Of a DNA stretch of 5,720 nt, positions 1 through 5,720 are shown piece after piece. The number at the start of each line of letters is the position of its first letter. Position 1 is the first letter of the stretch. The stretch is taken from positions 1 to 5,720 of the forward strand of contig CAZFCY010000239.1 of assembly GCA_964517665.1 (NCBI GenBank). The letters are read 5' to 3'. The notes beneath the pieces were generated by a model. The model ran no database searches. It worked only from the letters and a program-made list of their open reading frames with translations, and had not been told where the DNA came from. This stretch comes from Congregicoccus sp964517665. GTDB taxonomy: Bacteria > Verrucomicrobiota > Verrucomicrobiia > Opitutales > Opitutaceae. The translations under genes were made by a program, and so were the position numbers.

Positions 1-2178
1 CTCGGCTCCACCGTCGGCTGCGCCGAATGCCACGATCACAAATTCGATCCGTTCACGGCGCGCGACTTCTACTCGCTCGCGGCCTATTTCGCGGATGTGA
101 AGCAGTGGGGCGTTTACGCCAGCTATCCATTCTCGCCCGAGCCGGAGTTGGAGGGCTTCGACAACGCCTATCCGTTTCCGCCGGAAATCGAAGTCGAGAG
201 CCCGTATCTGGCCCGCCGCGCGGCCGGGCTTCGCCGCCAGCTCGCCACCCATCTGGCCGACTCGGCGAAGGAGATTCTCGCCGATGCCGACGGCGCCGCG
301 GCCGTTCAAGCCTGGGCTTCCCGTGTGCGCGCCCAGGTTTCCCCGGCTGCGGATGGCTGGATCCCAACGGCTCCGTTGGAGGTCGTCGCGGGAGGCGACG
401 TGATCGCGTCGGTGCTTGCGGACGGCTCGGTTCGCTTCGAGGGCGAAGATCCGAAAAAGAAGAGGGAGGGGAAGATTGCGCACACGCTGAAGCTGGAAAC
501 ACCCCCGGGGCCGCTGGCCGCCATCCGCGTGGAGGCCCTGCCCGACGAGAAGAACGATGGCCGCGTCAGTCGCGACGGCGGCGATGTCTTCGAAACCAAG
601 GTCGCCTTCGCGATCGAGCGGGCGGCGGGGGCAGTCGAAACACCGGCTGAACCGCTCCCGGTTGCCGCCGCTTTTCCGGATGGTGAAACGGAAACCTTTT
701 TCAATGGCTACCGCCTTGCCTCCGTCGCCGAATACTGGCGCTCGAGCCGCGAACTCAGCGACCAGCCGCAGTCGGCCGTGTTCATTCTCGACCGGCCGGT
801 CACGATCGCCCCGGGCGATCGGATCGTCGCCACCTTCACACGAGGCAATCCGAAGGTCAGCGACGTGGGGCGCGTGCGCCTGGCGGCCTCGCCGTTCGGG
901 CTCTGGCTGCCGCGCGAGACTGCGATCAATGCCGACCTGACCGCGGCATTGGCGGCCGCGAATCCCACGCCGCAACAAAGCGCGTTGCTGGCCGCGGAAT
1001 ACCTGCAAAGCACGGGCCATCCGGAGAAAGCGTTCGCGGAGGCGCTCCGACTCACGCTCGACATCGCCGAGTGCCACGATGGGCGCGCCTACAGCATGGT
1101 CACGAAATCGGCCGAGCCGGGCATCACGCGCGTGCTGGCGCGCGGCAACTGGCAGGACGAATCCGGCGAAATCGTCGAGCCGTCGCCGCCGGGTTTTCTC
1201 CTCGACGACGACCAGCCCGTCGGCACGAGCCGGCTCGATCTGGCCAACTGGCTCGTGTCGCGCGACAACCCGCTCACCGCGCGCGTCTTCGTCAACCGCC
1301 TGTGGCAGCAGTTCTTCGGCGCGGGGCTTTCGGCCGTGCTCGACGACGTGGGCATGCAGGGCGAGTATCCGAGCCATCCCGAGTTGCTCGACTGGCTCGC
1401 GATGGAGTTCATGGATCGCGGGTGGGACGTGAAGGCGATGGTGCGGTCGATCGTCACCTCGGCGACCTACCGGCAATCCTCGCGCGGGCGTCCCGAGCTG
1501 GCCGAAGTCGATCCGCAGAATCGCCTGCTCGCGCGGCAAAACCCCCGGCGGCTCGACGCGGAATTCGTGCGCGACACGGCGCTGTTTTCCGCGGGATTGC
1601 TCCATCCCGGGATCGGAGGCCCGAGCGCGACGCCCTACCAGCCCGAAGGCTACTACGCGCAGTTGAACTTCCCGCTTCGCGAGTACGAAGCCGAGACCGA
1701 CGACCGGCAATACCGCCGCGGCCTCTACATGCACTGGCAGCGGACGTTTCTGCATCCGATGCTGGCCAACTTCGACGCGCCCTCGCGCGAGGAATGCACG
1801 GCGTTGCGCAATATGTCCAACACGCCCCAGCAGGCGCTCACGTTGCTCAACGATCCGACCTTCGTCGAAGCCGCGCGCGTGCTCGCGACGCGCGTCCTCG
1901 CCGAGGCCGAGGCTCCCGACGCCGGCTTCGGAGCGCGGCTCGAATTCGCGTTTCACCACGTGCTCTCGCGCCCGCCGACAGCGCGTGAAGCGGAGGCGCT
2001 GCAGAAACTCCTCAAAGCCCAGCTCGCCACCTATCGCGAGGCGCCGATGGATGCGAAAAAACTCGCCGCCGTCGGCCTCCACGCGCCGCCCGCCGGGGTC
2101 GACCTCGTCGAACTCGCGGCATGGACCGCCGTGACGCGCGTCCTCCTCAACCTCAACGAGACGATCGTCCGCTACTAA
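1..2178 (+). CDS. DUF1549/DUF1553 (PSCyt2/PSD1) heme-motif protein, 5'-truncated
   Basis: The frame is open from base 1, so the protein starts outside the window; 725 residues are visible, ending at TAA 2176-2178. Visible residues 7-11 are CAECH, a c-type heme CxxCH motif, followed by DHKFDP and FYSLAAYF, the usual end of the DUF1549 region. Residues about 120-304 form a strand-rich insert (WIPTAPLEVV, then IRVEALPDE, ending near FGLWLP), resembling the jelly-roll-like module common between the two DUFs. Next comes SMVTKSAEPGITRVLARGNW (365-384). DUF1553 starts near 423 (NPLTARVFVNRLWQQFFG) and includes YPSHPELLDWLA, NRLLARQNPRRLDAEFVRD, FDAPSREECTALRNMSNTPQ and the terminal ARVLLNLNE-like segment, here TRVLLNLNETIVRY. 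Family members usually begin with an export signal, often followed by a further cytochrome domain; neither is visible here. No enzymatic reaction is established for the family. Family assignment is very secure; function is unknown, probably periplasmic redox-linked. Confidence 0.95.
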   Translation, partial: LGSTVGCAECHDHKFDPFTARDFYSLAAYFADVKQWGVYASYPFSPEPELEGFDNAYPFPPEIEVESPYLARRAAGLRRQLATHLADSAKEILADADGAAAVQAWASRVRAQVSPAADGWIPTAPLEVVAGGDVIASVLADGSVRFEGEDPKKKREGKIAHTLKLETPPGPLAAIRVEALPDEKNDGRVSRDGGDVFETKVAFAIERAAGAVETPAEPLPVAAAFPDGETETFFNGYRLASVAEYWRSSRELSDQPQSAVFILDRPVTIAPGDRIVATFTRGNPKVSDVGRVRLAASPFGLWLPRETAINADLTAALAAANPTPQQSALLAAEYLQSTGHPEKAFAEALRLTLDIAECHDGRAYSMVTKSAEPGITRVLARGNWQDESGEIVEPSPPGFLLDDDQPVGTSRLDLANWLVSRDNPLTARVFVNRLWQQFFGAGLSAVLDDVGMQGEYPSHPELLDWLAMEFMDRGWDVKAMVRSIVTSATYRQSSRGRPELAEVDPQNRLLARQNPRRLDAEFVRDTALFSAGLLHPGIGGPSATPYQPEGYYAQLNFPLREYEAETDDRQYRRGLYMHWQRTFLHPMLANFDAPSREECTALRNMSNTPQQALTLLNDPTFVEAARVLATRVLAEAEAPDAGFGARLEFAFHHVLSRPPTAREAEALQKLLKAQLATYREAPMDAKKLAAVGLHAPPAGVDLVELAAWTAVTRVLLNLNETIVRY

Positions 2179-2208
2179 ATCCTGATGCGCTCGCACGCAT
2201 TCCGTGCA

Positions 2209-2269
2209 GGAGCGGCTTCAGCCGCGATTCGATTCCCAGGCGCCAGCCGATCGCGGCTGAAGCCGCTCC
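2209..2269. repeat. Two inverted REP-like palindromes (BIME-like element)
   Basis: Bases 2209-2228 (ggagcggcttcagccgcgat) and 2250-2269 are perfect 20-nt reverse complements separated by 21 nt. Each arm is itself a small hairpin: gcggct/agccgc at 2212-2217 and 2220-2225 with a 2-nt centre, and the same at 2253-2258 and 2261-2266. A palindromic unit repeated in inverted orientation in an intergenic spacer is the layout of REP/BIME elements mobilised by RAYT transposases. The GGAGCGGCTTCAGCCGCGA-type core resembles dispersed REP sequences I know from GC-rich bacteria; that recognition is from memory. In the transcript it would fold into one long or two short hairpins between genes 1 and 2, which could stabilise or attenuate the mRNA. 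No T-tract follows, so it is not a classical terminator. Confidence 0.8.
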
Positions 2270-2292
2270 CAACCGCCTGAACGCGATCTGGA

Positions 2293-3759
2293 ATGAACAT
2301 GCAAAATCCTTTCGATCCCACCAATCTCCGCCACCATCAGCTCGCGTGGTCCCGGCGCACGTTTCTCGGCAAGTCGGCCCAGGCTCTCGGCGCGCTCGCG
2401 CTCGGCTCGCTCATCAATCCGCGACTCCTCGCCGCAGCCCCGCAGACGCAGCAAAGCCGCTGGACGGGCATCCTGCCCGCGCCGCATTTCCTGCCGCGCG
2501 CGAAAAGAGTGATCCATCTCTGCATGGCCGGCGGGCCGTCGCATGTGGACCTCTTCGATCCGAAGCCCGAACTGACGCGGCTCCACGGCCAGGCGTTTCC
2601 CGAATCGTTCACCAAGGGCGAGCAGCTCGCGCAGCTCCAGAACACGAAACTGCGCGCGCGCGGGTCGTCCTTCACCTTCTCGCGCTGCGGGCTTTCCGGC
2701 CAGTGGATCGGCGATCTGTTGCCGCACATCCAGACGATCGCCGACGACATCTGCATCGTGCGCTCGATGCACACCGAGCAGATCAATCACGATCCCGCGC
2801 ACGCCTTCATGAACACCGGCTCGATCATCAAGGGCCGGCCGAGCATGGGCTCGTGGCTGCTCTACGGGCTCGGCGCCGAGGCGGACAATCTTCCCGGCTT
2901 TGTCGTGATGACCTCGGAGGGACCGGGGCCCGATCAGCCGATCTCCGCGCGACAGTGGTCGGCGGGTTTCCTGCCCAGCCGTTTTCAAGGCATCCAGTTT
3001 CAAAGCAAGGGCTCGCCGGTGCACTACGTCGGCAATCCCGACGGCGTCTGCCAGAGCACGCAGCGGCAGATCCTCGACGAGATCGCGCGGCTCAACGGTT
3101 TTCACGCCGGGCAAAGCCTCGACCCGGAGATCGAGACGCGTGTCTCGCAATACGAGATGGCCTTCAAGATGCAGGCGAGCGTGCCGGACCTCACGGACAT
3201 GCGTTCCGAGAGCAGGGCCACGCTCGATCTCTACGGCGTGAAGGAACCCGGCGACGGCTCTTTCGCCAGCAACTGCCTGCTTGCCCGCCGGATGGCCGAG
3301 CGCGGCGTGCGCTTCATCCAGCTTTATCACCGCGGCTGGGATCACCACGACAACATCGACAACAAGATCCAGGAAGCCTGTGGCCATGTCGACCAGGCCT
3401 CCGCCGCGCTGGTGAAAGACCTGAAACAGCGCGGCCTGCTCGAAGACACGCTCGTGCTCTGGGGCGGTGAATTCGGCCGCACCCCGATGGGACAGGGCAG
3501 CGGCCGTGACCACCACATCAACGCCTTCTCCGTCTGGATGGCGGGCGGCGGCATCCGCCCCGGCATGACGTGGGGCTCGACCGACGATCTCGGCTACCGC
3601 TATATCAAAGACGGCCAGGAAATGCACGTGCACGACCTGCACGCGACCATGCTCGCGATGTTCGGCGTCGATCACACCAGGCTCACCTATCGCTACCAGG
3701 GACGAGACTTCCGGCTGACTGACGCCCACGGCAAGGTCGCCCGCGGCATCCTGGCCTGA
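2293..3759 (+). CDS. DUF1501 family protein, Tat-exported
   Basis: The product is 488 residues, a normal length for DUF1501. The N-terminus has a twin-arginine signal: SRRTFLG at 20-26, a hydrophobic stretch AQALGALALGSL, and a likely cleavage site near LLAAA (45-49). Family motifs include MAGGPSHVDLFDPKP (78-92), HYVGNP, GVRFIQLYHRGWDHHDN (338-354), LWGGEFGRTP (389-398), RDHHINAF (405-412) and HVHDLHATML (445-454). DUF1501 is related to the alkaline phosphatase/sulfatase fold, so Asp86, Asp89, Asp350, His351, Glu393, His407, His408 and His450 are candidate metal ligands; this is inferred, and no activity is proven. An in-frame TGA at 2278-2280 limits the start to ATG 2293 or ATG 2299. A lone GGA at 2290-2292 is spaced 6 nt from ATG 2299 and abuts ATG 2293, so 2299 is a real alternative. 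DUF1501 genes usually follow DUF1549/DUF1553 genes, as here, and probably share a transcript. Tat use suggests folding before export. Confidence 0.95.
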   Translation: MNMQNPFDPTNLRHHQLAWSRRTFLGKSAQALGALALGSLINPRLLAAAPQTQQSRWTGILPAPHFLPRAKRVIHLCMAGGPSHVDLFDPKPELTRLHGQAFPESFTKGEQLAQLQNTKLRARGSSFTFSRCGLSGQWIGDLLPHIQTIADDICIVRSMHTEQINHDPAHAFMNTGSIIKGRPSMGSWLLYGLGAEADNLPGFVVMTSEGPGPDQPISARQWSAGFLPSRFQGIQFQSKGSPVHYVGNPDGVCQSTQRQILDEIARLNGFHAGQSLDPEIETRVSQYEMAFKMQASVPDLTDMRSESRATLDLYGVKEPGDGSFASNCLLARRMAERGVRFIQLYHRGWDHHDNIDNKIQEACGHVDQASAALVKDLKQRGLLEDTLVLWGGEFGRTPMGQGSGRDHHINAFSVWMAGGGIRPGMTWGSTDDLGYRYIKDGQEMHVHDLHATMLAMFGVDHTRLTYRYQGRDFRLTDAHGKVARGILA

Positions 3760-3801
3760 TTCGCAACCATGCCGTTCAGGCGCGAATACCTCAACGGTGG
3801 C

Positions 3802-3821
3802 CGCGGGCGCCCCTGCCCGCG
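3802..3821. repeat. GC-rich hairpin, possible dispersed repeat
   Basis: Arms 3802-3808 (cgcgggc) and 3815-3821 (gcccgcg) pair perfectly over 7 bp around a 6-nt loop (gcccct). The wording, a palindrome around GGGCGCCCCTGCCC in a spacer between operon genes, resembles dispersed intergenic repeats in GC-rich Verrucomicrobiota, but I could not search for other copies. There is no T-tract, so it is not a typical intrinsic terminator. It differs in sequence from the 2209-2269 element. Confidence 0.4.
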
Positions 3822-3822
3822 T

Positions 3823-3882
3823 TGTCCCGATCCACTCCGAAAACCGCGACCGGGACACGGCAGTCCACCCTGGCAGCTGCCG
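3823..3882. other. Further inverted repeats in the 3760-3909 spacer
   Basis: Arms 3823-3829 (tgtcccg) and 3851-3857 (cgggaca) are complementary over 7 bp with a 21-nt spacer. Arms 3858-3863 (cggcag) and 3877-3882 (ctgccg) are complementary over 6 bp, and 3872-3881 (ggcagctgcc) is a perfect 10-nt palindrome. These compete with one another, so the actual fold is uncertain. No coding frame is convincing in this 150-nt spacer, and no promoter boxes were recognised. Some of this pairing is expected by chance in GC-rich DNA. Confidence 0.3.
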
Positions 3883-3909
3883 CGGCATCCTGTTCCGCTC
3901 TGATCGCGC

Positions 3910-5382
3910 ATGGACGAATGGTTGCCCTTCCTCGGCCGGCTGCATCCGGTCGTCGTCCATCTGCCGATCGGCATCCTGCTTTTGCTCGCGCTGCTCGAGC
4001 TGGCCGGCCTCTTTGCGCCACGACTGCGGCTCCCACCGGCGTTGCGAACCACCGTGCTCACGCTCGGCCTCGCCGCGGCGCTCATCGCCGCCGCGTTCGG
4101 ATGGCTGCTGGCCCGCGGCGGTGAATACGACGGCGCCTTGCTCGATCGCCATCGCGCGCTCGGACTCGCGACCGCGGGGCTCGCCCTCGCGCTCCTGCTC
4201 GTCCGCCGCCGACGCCGGCTTTACCCGCCACTGCTGATCGCGTGCCTGATCGCGCTCACCCTCGCCGGGCACTATGGCGGCGCCCTCACCCACGGCGACG
4301 ACTACCTCGCGCAACACCTGCCCGATTCGTTGCGCAAGCTCCTGGGTTCTGCCGATGCGACGGAGGCCACCGCCGCGCCCAAGCTGCCGGCCAACCCGGC
4401 CGACACGGAAGTTTTCGCGCACGTGATTCAACCGCTCCTCGCCGCGCGGTGCACGGGTTGCCACGGCCCGGACAAAAGCAAAGGCAACCTGCGACTCGAC
4501 ACGTGGGCCGCCATCCGCAAAGGCGGCAAGCACGGCGCGGCCATCACGCCCGGTGATGGCGGCGAAAGCCCGCTCGTGCGCCGCGTGCAGCTTTCACTCG
4601 AGGAAAAGGACCACATGCCGCCGAAAGGAAAACCTCAGCTCACTGCCGACGAGATCACGCTCCTCGAATGGTGGGTCGAGCGCGGCGCGCCGTTCGATAA
4701 GAAGCTGCCGGACATCGAGACGTCACCCGCGGTCGCGGAGATTCTCGAGGCACGATTCCTTGCCGCCGCGCCTCCGATCGATCCAGCGACGGCGCGCGCG
4801 CAGGCGGCCGCGCTCGCAGCCGAACTCGGCATCGTGATCCGTCCGCTTTCCGCCGACACACCGTGGCTGGACGTCAACGCGCGGCTGCGCGGGAATTCCT
4901 TCGACAACGCCGGGCTCGCCGCGCTTCAGCCGATCGCCGCGGCCGTTTACTGGCTCGACCTTGGCGAAACCGGCGTGACCGATGATGGGCTGGCCGCCGT
5001 GCGCGAAATGCCAAACCTGCGCCGGCTCCGGCTCGACCGCACCGCGATCACCGACGCCGCACTCCAGCCCCTCGCGCACTTGTGGCGGCTCGAATCGTTG
5101 AACCTGCGCCACACCGCGATCACCGACGCCGGGCTCGCCCGGCTCCATGGCGCGCCTCGGTTGCGCACGATTTATCTTTGGGAAACGGAGGTGACATCCG
5201 AGGGTGTGAAGGCGCTCGCGGAAACACTGACCGACCACCGGCGATTGAAGCAACTGCGCGAGGATCTGGTTAAAATCGAGTCGGCGATCCGCGCCGAACA
5301 ACCCTCGCTCGTTTTCGAGACGAGCGCCCCGGAAACGGATCGGAGCGCTCAACCAGAGAAAGTGCCCGCGCCAGAATCGTGA
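3910..5382 (+). CDS. DUF2231-like membrane domain / cytochrome c (PSCyt1) / LRR fusion protein
   Basis: The product is 490 residues. Residues 1-128 are a DUF2231-like module: LGRLHPVVVHLPIG at 8-21 and four hydrophobic segments near 11-36, 46-68, 82-98 and 104-121, ending in GHYGGALTHGDDYL. Arg-rich loops at 38-46 and 99-103 (five Arg) suit the cytoplasm, placing both termini outside. A linker leads to a cytochrome c domain with CTGCH at 181-185, GPDKSKGNLRLDT, the PSCyt1-type GGKHGAAITPGDGGESPLVRR, and HMPPKGKP, where Met236 is the likely axial ligand. Four 24-residue leucine-rich repeats follow (about 346-440, TAITDAxL type), then a charged helix and a disordered tail. It is probably an anchored periplasmic electron carrier with a protein-binding end; partner unknown. 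An in-frame TGA at 3901-3903 makes ATG 3910 the first possible start. No Shine-Dalgarno sequence is visible. Confidence 0.92.
   Translation: MDEWLPFLGRLHPVVVHLPIGILLLLALLELAGLFAPRLRLPPALRTTVLTLGLAAALIAAAFGWLLARGGEYDGALLDRHRALGLATAGLALALLLVRRRRRLYPPLLIACLIALTLAGHYGGALTHGDDYLAQHLPDSLRKLLGSADATEATAAPKLPANPADTEVFAHVIQPLLAARCTGCHGPDKSKGNLRLDTWAAIRKGGKHGAAITPGDGGESPLVRRVQLSLEEKDHMPPKGKPQLTADEITLLEWWVERGAPFDKKLPDIETSPAVAEILEARFLAAAPPIDPATARAQAAALAAELGIVIRPLSADTPWLDVNARLRGNSFDNAGLAALQPIAAAVYWLDLGETGVTDDGLAAVREMPNLRRLRLDRTAITDAALQPLAHLWRLESLNLRHTAITDAGLARLHGAPRLRTIYLWETEVTSEGVKALAETLTDHRRLKQLREDLVKIESAIRAEQPSLVFETSAPETDRSAQPEKVPAPES
4969..5256 (+). repeat. 72-bp periodic LRR-coding repeats
   Basis: Equivalent positions of four leucine-rich repeats fall exactly 72 nt apart, at 4969, 5041, 5113 and 5185 (Thr354, Thr378, Thr402, Thr426 of the cytochrome/LRR protein). 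Units two and three share a perfect 20-nt identity, 5040-5059 and 5112-5131 (caccgcgatcaccgacgccg). Units one and four are more diverged, and the fourth degenerates after EVTSEGVKAL. Each unit fits the pattern of a strand (LxxLxL) followed by an ITDAGL-type turn. Confidence 0.75.
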
Positions 5383-5397
5383 GCGCGCTTTGCGCGC
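5383..5397 (+). terminator. Short hairpin directly after the stop codon, weak terminator candidate
   Basis: Arms 5383-5388 and 5392-5397 (both gcgcgc) form a 6-bp all-GC stem with a 3-nt loop (ttt), starting on the base after the TGA at 5380-5382. No run of T follows, so it lacks half of an intrinsic terminator signature. It may pause or protect the transcript end. If it does terminate, the gene at 5600 has its own promoter. Confidence 0.3.
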
Positions 5398-5599
5398 CAT
5401 GCGCACAGTCATACACTTCACCGTGACCAGCCGATCCAACTCTGTTTCCCGACTCCGATGCAATGGAGAATCCGGTGTCGAAAGCGGAGAGCCCGATCCT
5501 CGCGGGAGAACACCCGCGCGCGCCGCAGTCGGGATCTCACTGCCTCGCTCCGCTCTCAACCCTCAGCGCTCAACTGCATTCTTGCGGCTCGGATCATCC
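5398..5599 (+). other. Leader region of the next gene; weak inverted repeats only
   Basis: No gene is convincing in this spacer. The frame of the downstream gene is open back through GTG 5423 to ATG 5399, but that stretch encodes Ser/Arg-rich sequence with mixed third-position bases, unlike the GC-rich third positions of the neighbouring genes, so I treat it as untranslated. Arms 5447-5454 (tcccgact) and 5527-5534 (agtcggga) pair over 8 bp and enclose a hairpin with arms 5501-5506 (cgcggg) and 5513-5518 (cccgcg). Pairing of this size can arise by chance in 200 nt. No clear -35/-10 pair was recognised. Confidence 0.3.
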
Positions 5600-5720
5600 A
5601 TGAAACTCCTCGCAACCCTCCGACGCTGGCGCATGACAGCCGGCTTTGCTCTCTGCGCCGCCGCCGCGGCTTCGATACAAGGCGCGCCGGCCGCGGCGAA
5701 TCCGCCGTCGCCGGAACGCC
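5600..5720 (+). CDS. N-terminus of an exported protein, 3'-truncated
   Basis: Forty codons are visible from ATG 5600-5602 and the frame runs off the right edge. The sequence reads as a Sec-type signal peptide: a basic start (MKLLATLRRWR), a hydrophobic Ala-rich core (AGFALCAAAAAS) and small residues suited to signal peptidase I near GAPAAA (28-33). The Cys at 19 lacks a good lipobox (FALC), so a lipoprotein is unlikely. An internal ATG at 5633 (Met12) would also leave a usable signal peptide. No good Shine-Dalgarno sequence precedes either start. The mature domain is not visible, so the function cannot be named; given the neighbours it may be another envelope component, but that is context only. 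The start at 5600 is preferred over in-frame ATG 5399 because the signal peptide begins there. Confidence 0.65.
   Translation, partial: MKLLATLRRWRMTAGFALCAAAAASIQGAPAAANPPSPER

Noticed and set aside
1071..1988. A 305-codon plus-strand frame inside the DUF1553 region
   Set aside because: It lies wholly within the real gene in a different frame and is a low-complexity Arg/Ala-rich translation without family motifs.
2209..2269. Intrinsic terminator between genes 1 and 2
   Set aside because: The stem is strong but no T-tract follows on either strand, and the double-palindrome layout fits a REP-type element better.
2121..3470. A 449-codon plus-strand frame beginning within the end of gene 1
   Set aside because: It overlaps DUF1501 in another frame and is Arg/Pro/Ala-rich. 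Its CRSGFSRD-like segment is simply the translation of the REP-like palindrome, a common source of spurious hypothetical proteins.
2218..4533. A 771-codon open frame on the minus strand spanning the DUF1501 gene and half of the cytochrome/LRR gene
   Set aside because: It lies opposite two clearly recognisable genes, crosses both the REP-like element and the second spacer, and has an Arg/Glu/Gly/Ala-rich composition with no recognisable domain. Long antisense frames are expected where GC-rich codon use removes stop codons.
5319..5352. Inverted repeat gagcgc/gcgctc near the end of the cytochrome/LRR gene
   Set aside because: It is short, lies inside coding sequence and is expected by chance in GC-rich DNA.
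4723..5559. A 278-codon minus-strand frame over the LRR region and the last spacer
   Set aside because: It is antisense to a well-supported gene; its apparent periodicity is the reverse complement of the LRR repeats.
1..5720. CRISPR array, tRNA, rRNA, integrase or defence system
   Set aside because: No regularly spaced direct repeats outside the LRR codons, no cloverleaf or rRNA-like sequence, and no nuclease, integrase or transposase motifs in the supported genes.

Overview
The window is GC-rich DNA carrying a same-strand cluster of a kind typical of Verrucomicrobiota and Planctomycetota. It holds a DUF1549/DUF1553 protein with a c-type heme motif, a Tat-exported DUF1501 protein, and a membrane-anchored cytochrome c protein with leucine-rich repeats. 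These families (PSCyt/PSD/DUF1501) were named from planctomycete genomes and are also abundant in Opitutae-type Verrucomicrobiota. The GC-rich codon use, near-absence of Shine-Dalgarno sequences and palindromic spacer elements fit an Opitutaceae-like bacterium. The phylum is an inference and was not tested by a search.

Layout, all on the + strand: (1) 1-2178 is the C-terminal part of a DUF1549/DUF1553 protein that enters from the left edge with its CxxCH motif at the border. (2) 2179-2292 is a 114-nt spacer filled mostly by two REP-like palindromes in inverted orientation. (3) 2293-3759 is a complete DUF1501 protein with a twin-arginine signal. (4) 3760-3909 is a 150-nt spacer with several further inverted repeats. 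(5) 3910-5382 is a complete fusion of a four-helix DUF2231-like membrane domain, a cytochrome c domain and four leucine-rich repeats. (6) 5383-5599 is a 217-nt spacer with a short hairpin directly after the stop codon and other weak secondary structure. (7) 5600-5720 is the start of a further exported protein that leaves the right edge.

All recognised products are predicted to act at or outside the cytoplasmic membrane. A reasonable but untested model is one envelope module: the DUF1549/DUF1553 protein and the cytochrome/LRR protein carry covalent heme, and the DUF1501 protein supplies an alkaline-phosphatase-like metal-binding fold. The substrate is unknown. Such gene pairs are often found near sulfatases and polysaccharide-degradation genes, but nothing in this window shows a substrate. 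The points most worth a second look are the paired REP-like element inside the presumed operon, the second structured spacer, and the histidines of the membrane domain, which all map to the same membrane face as the heme domain.
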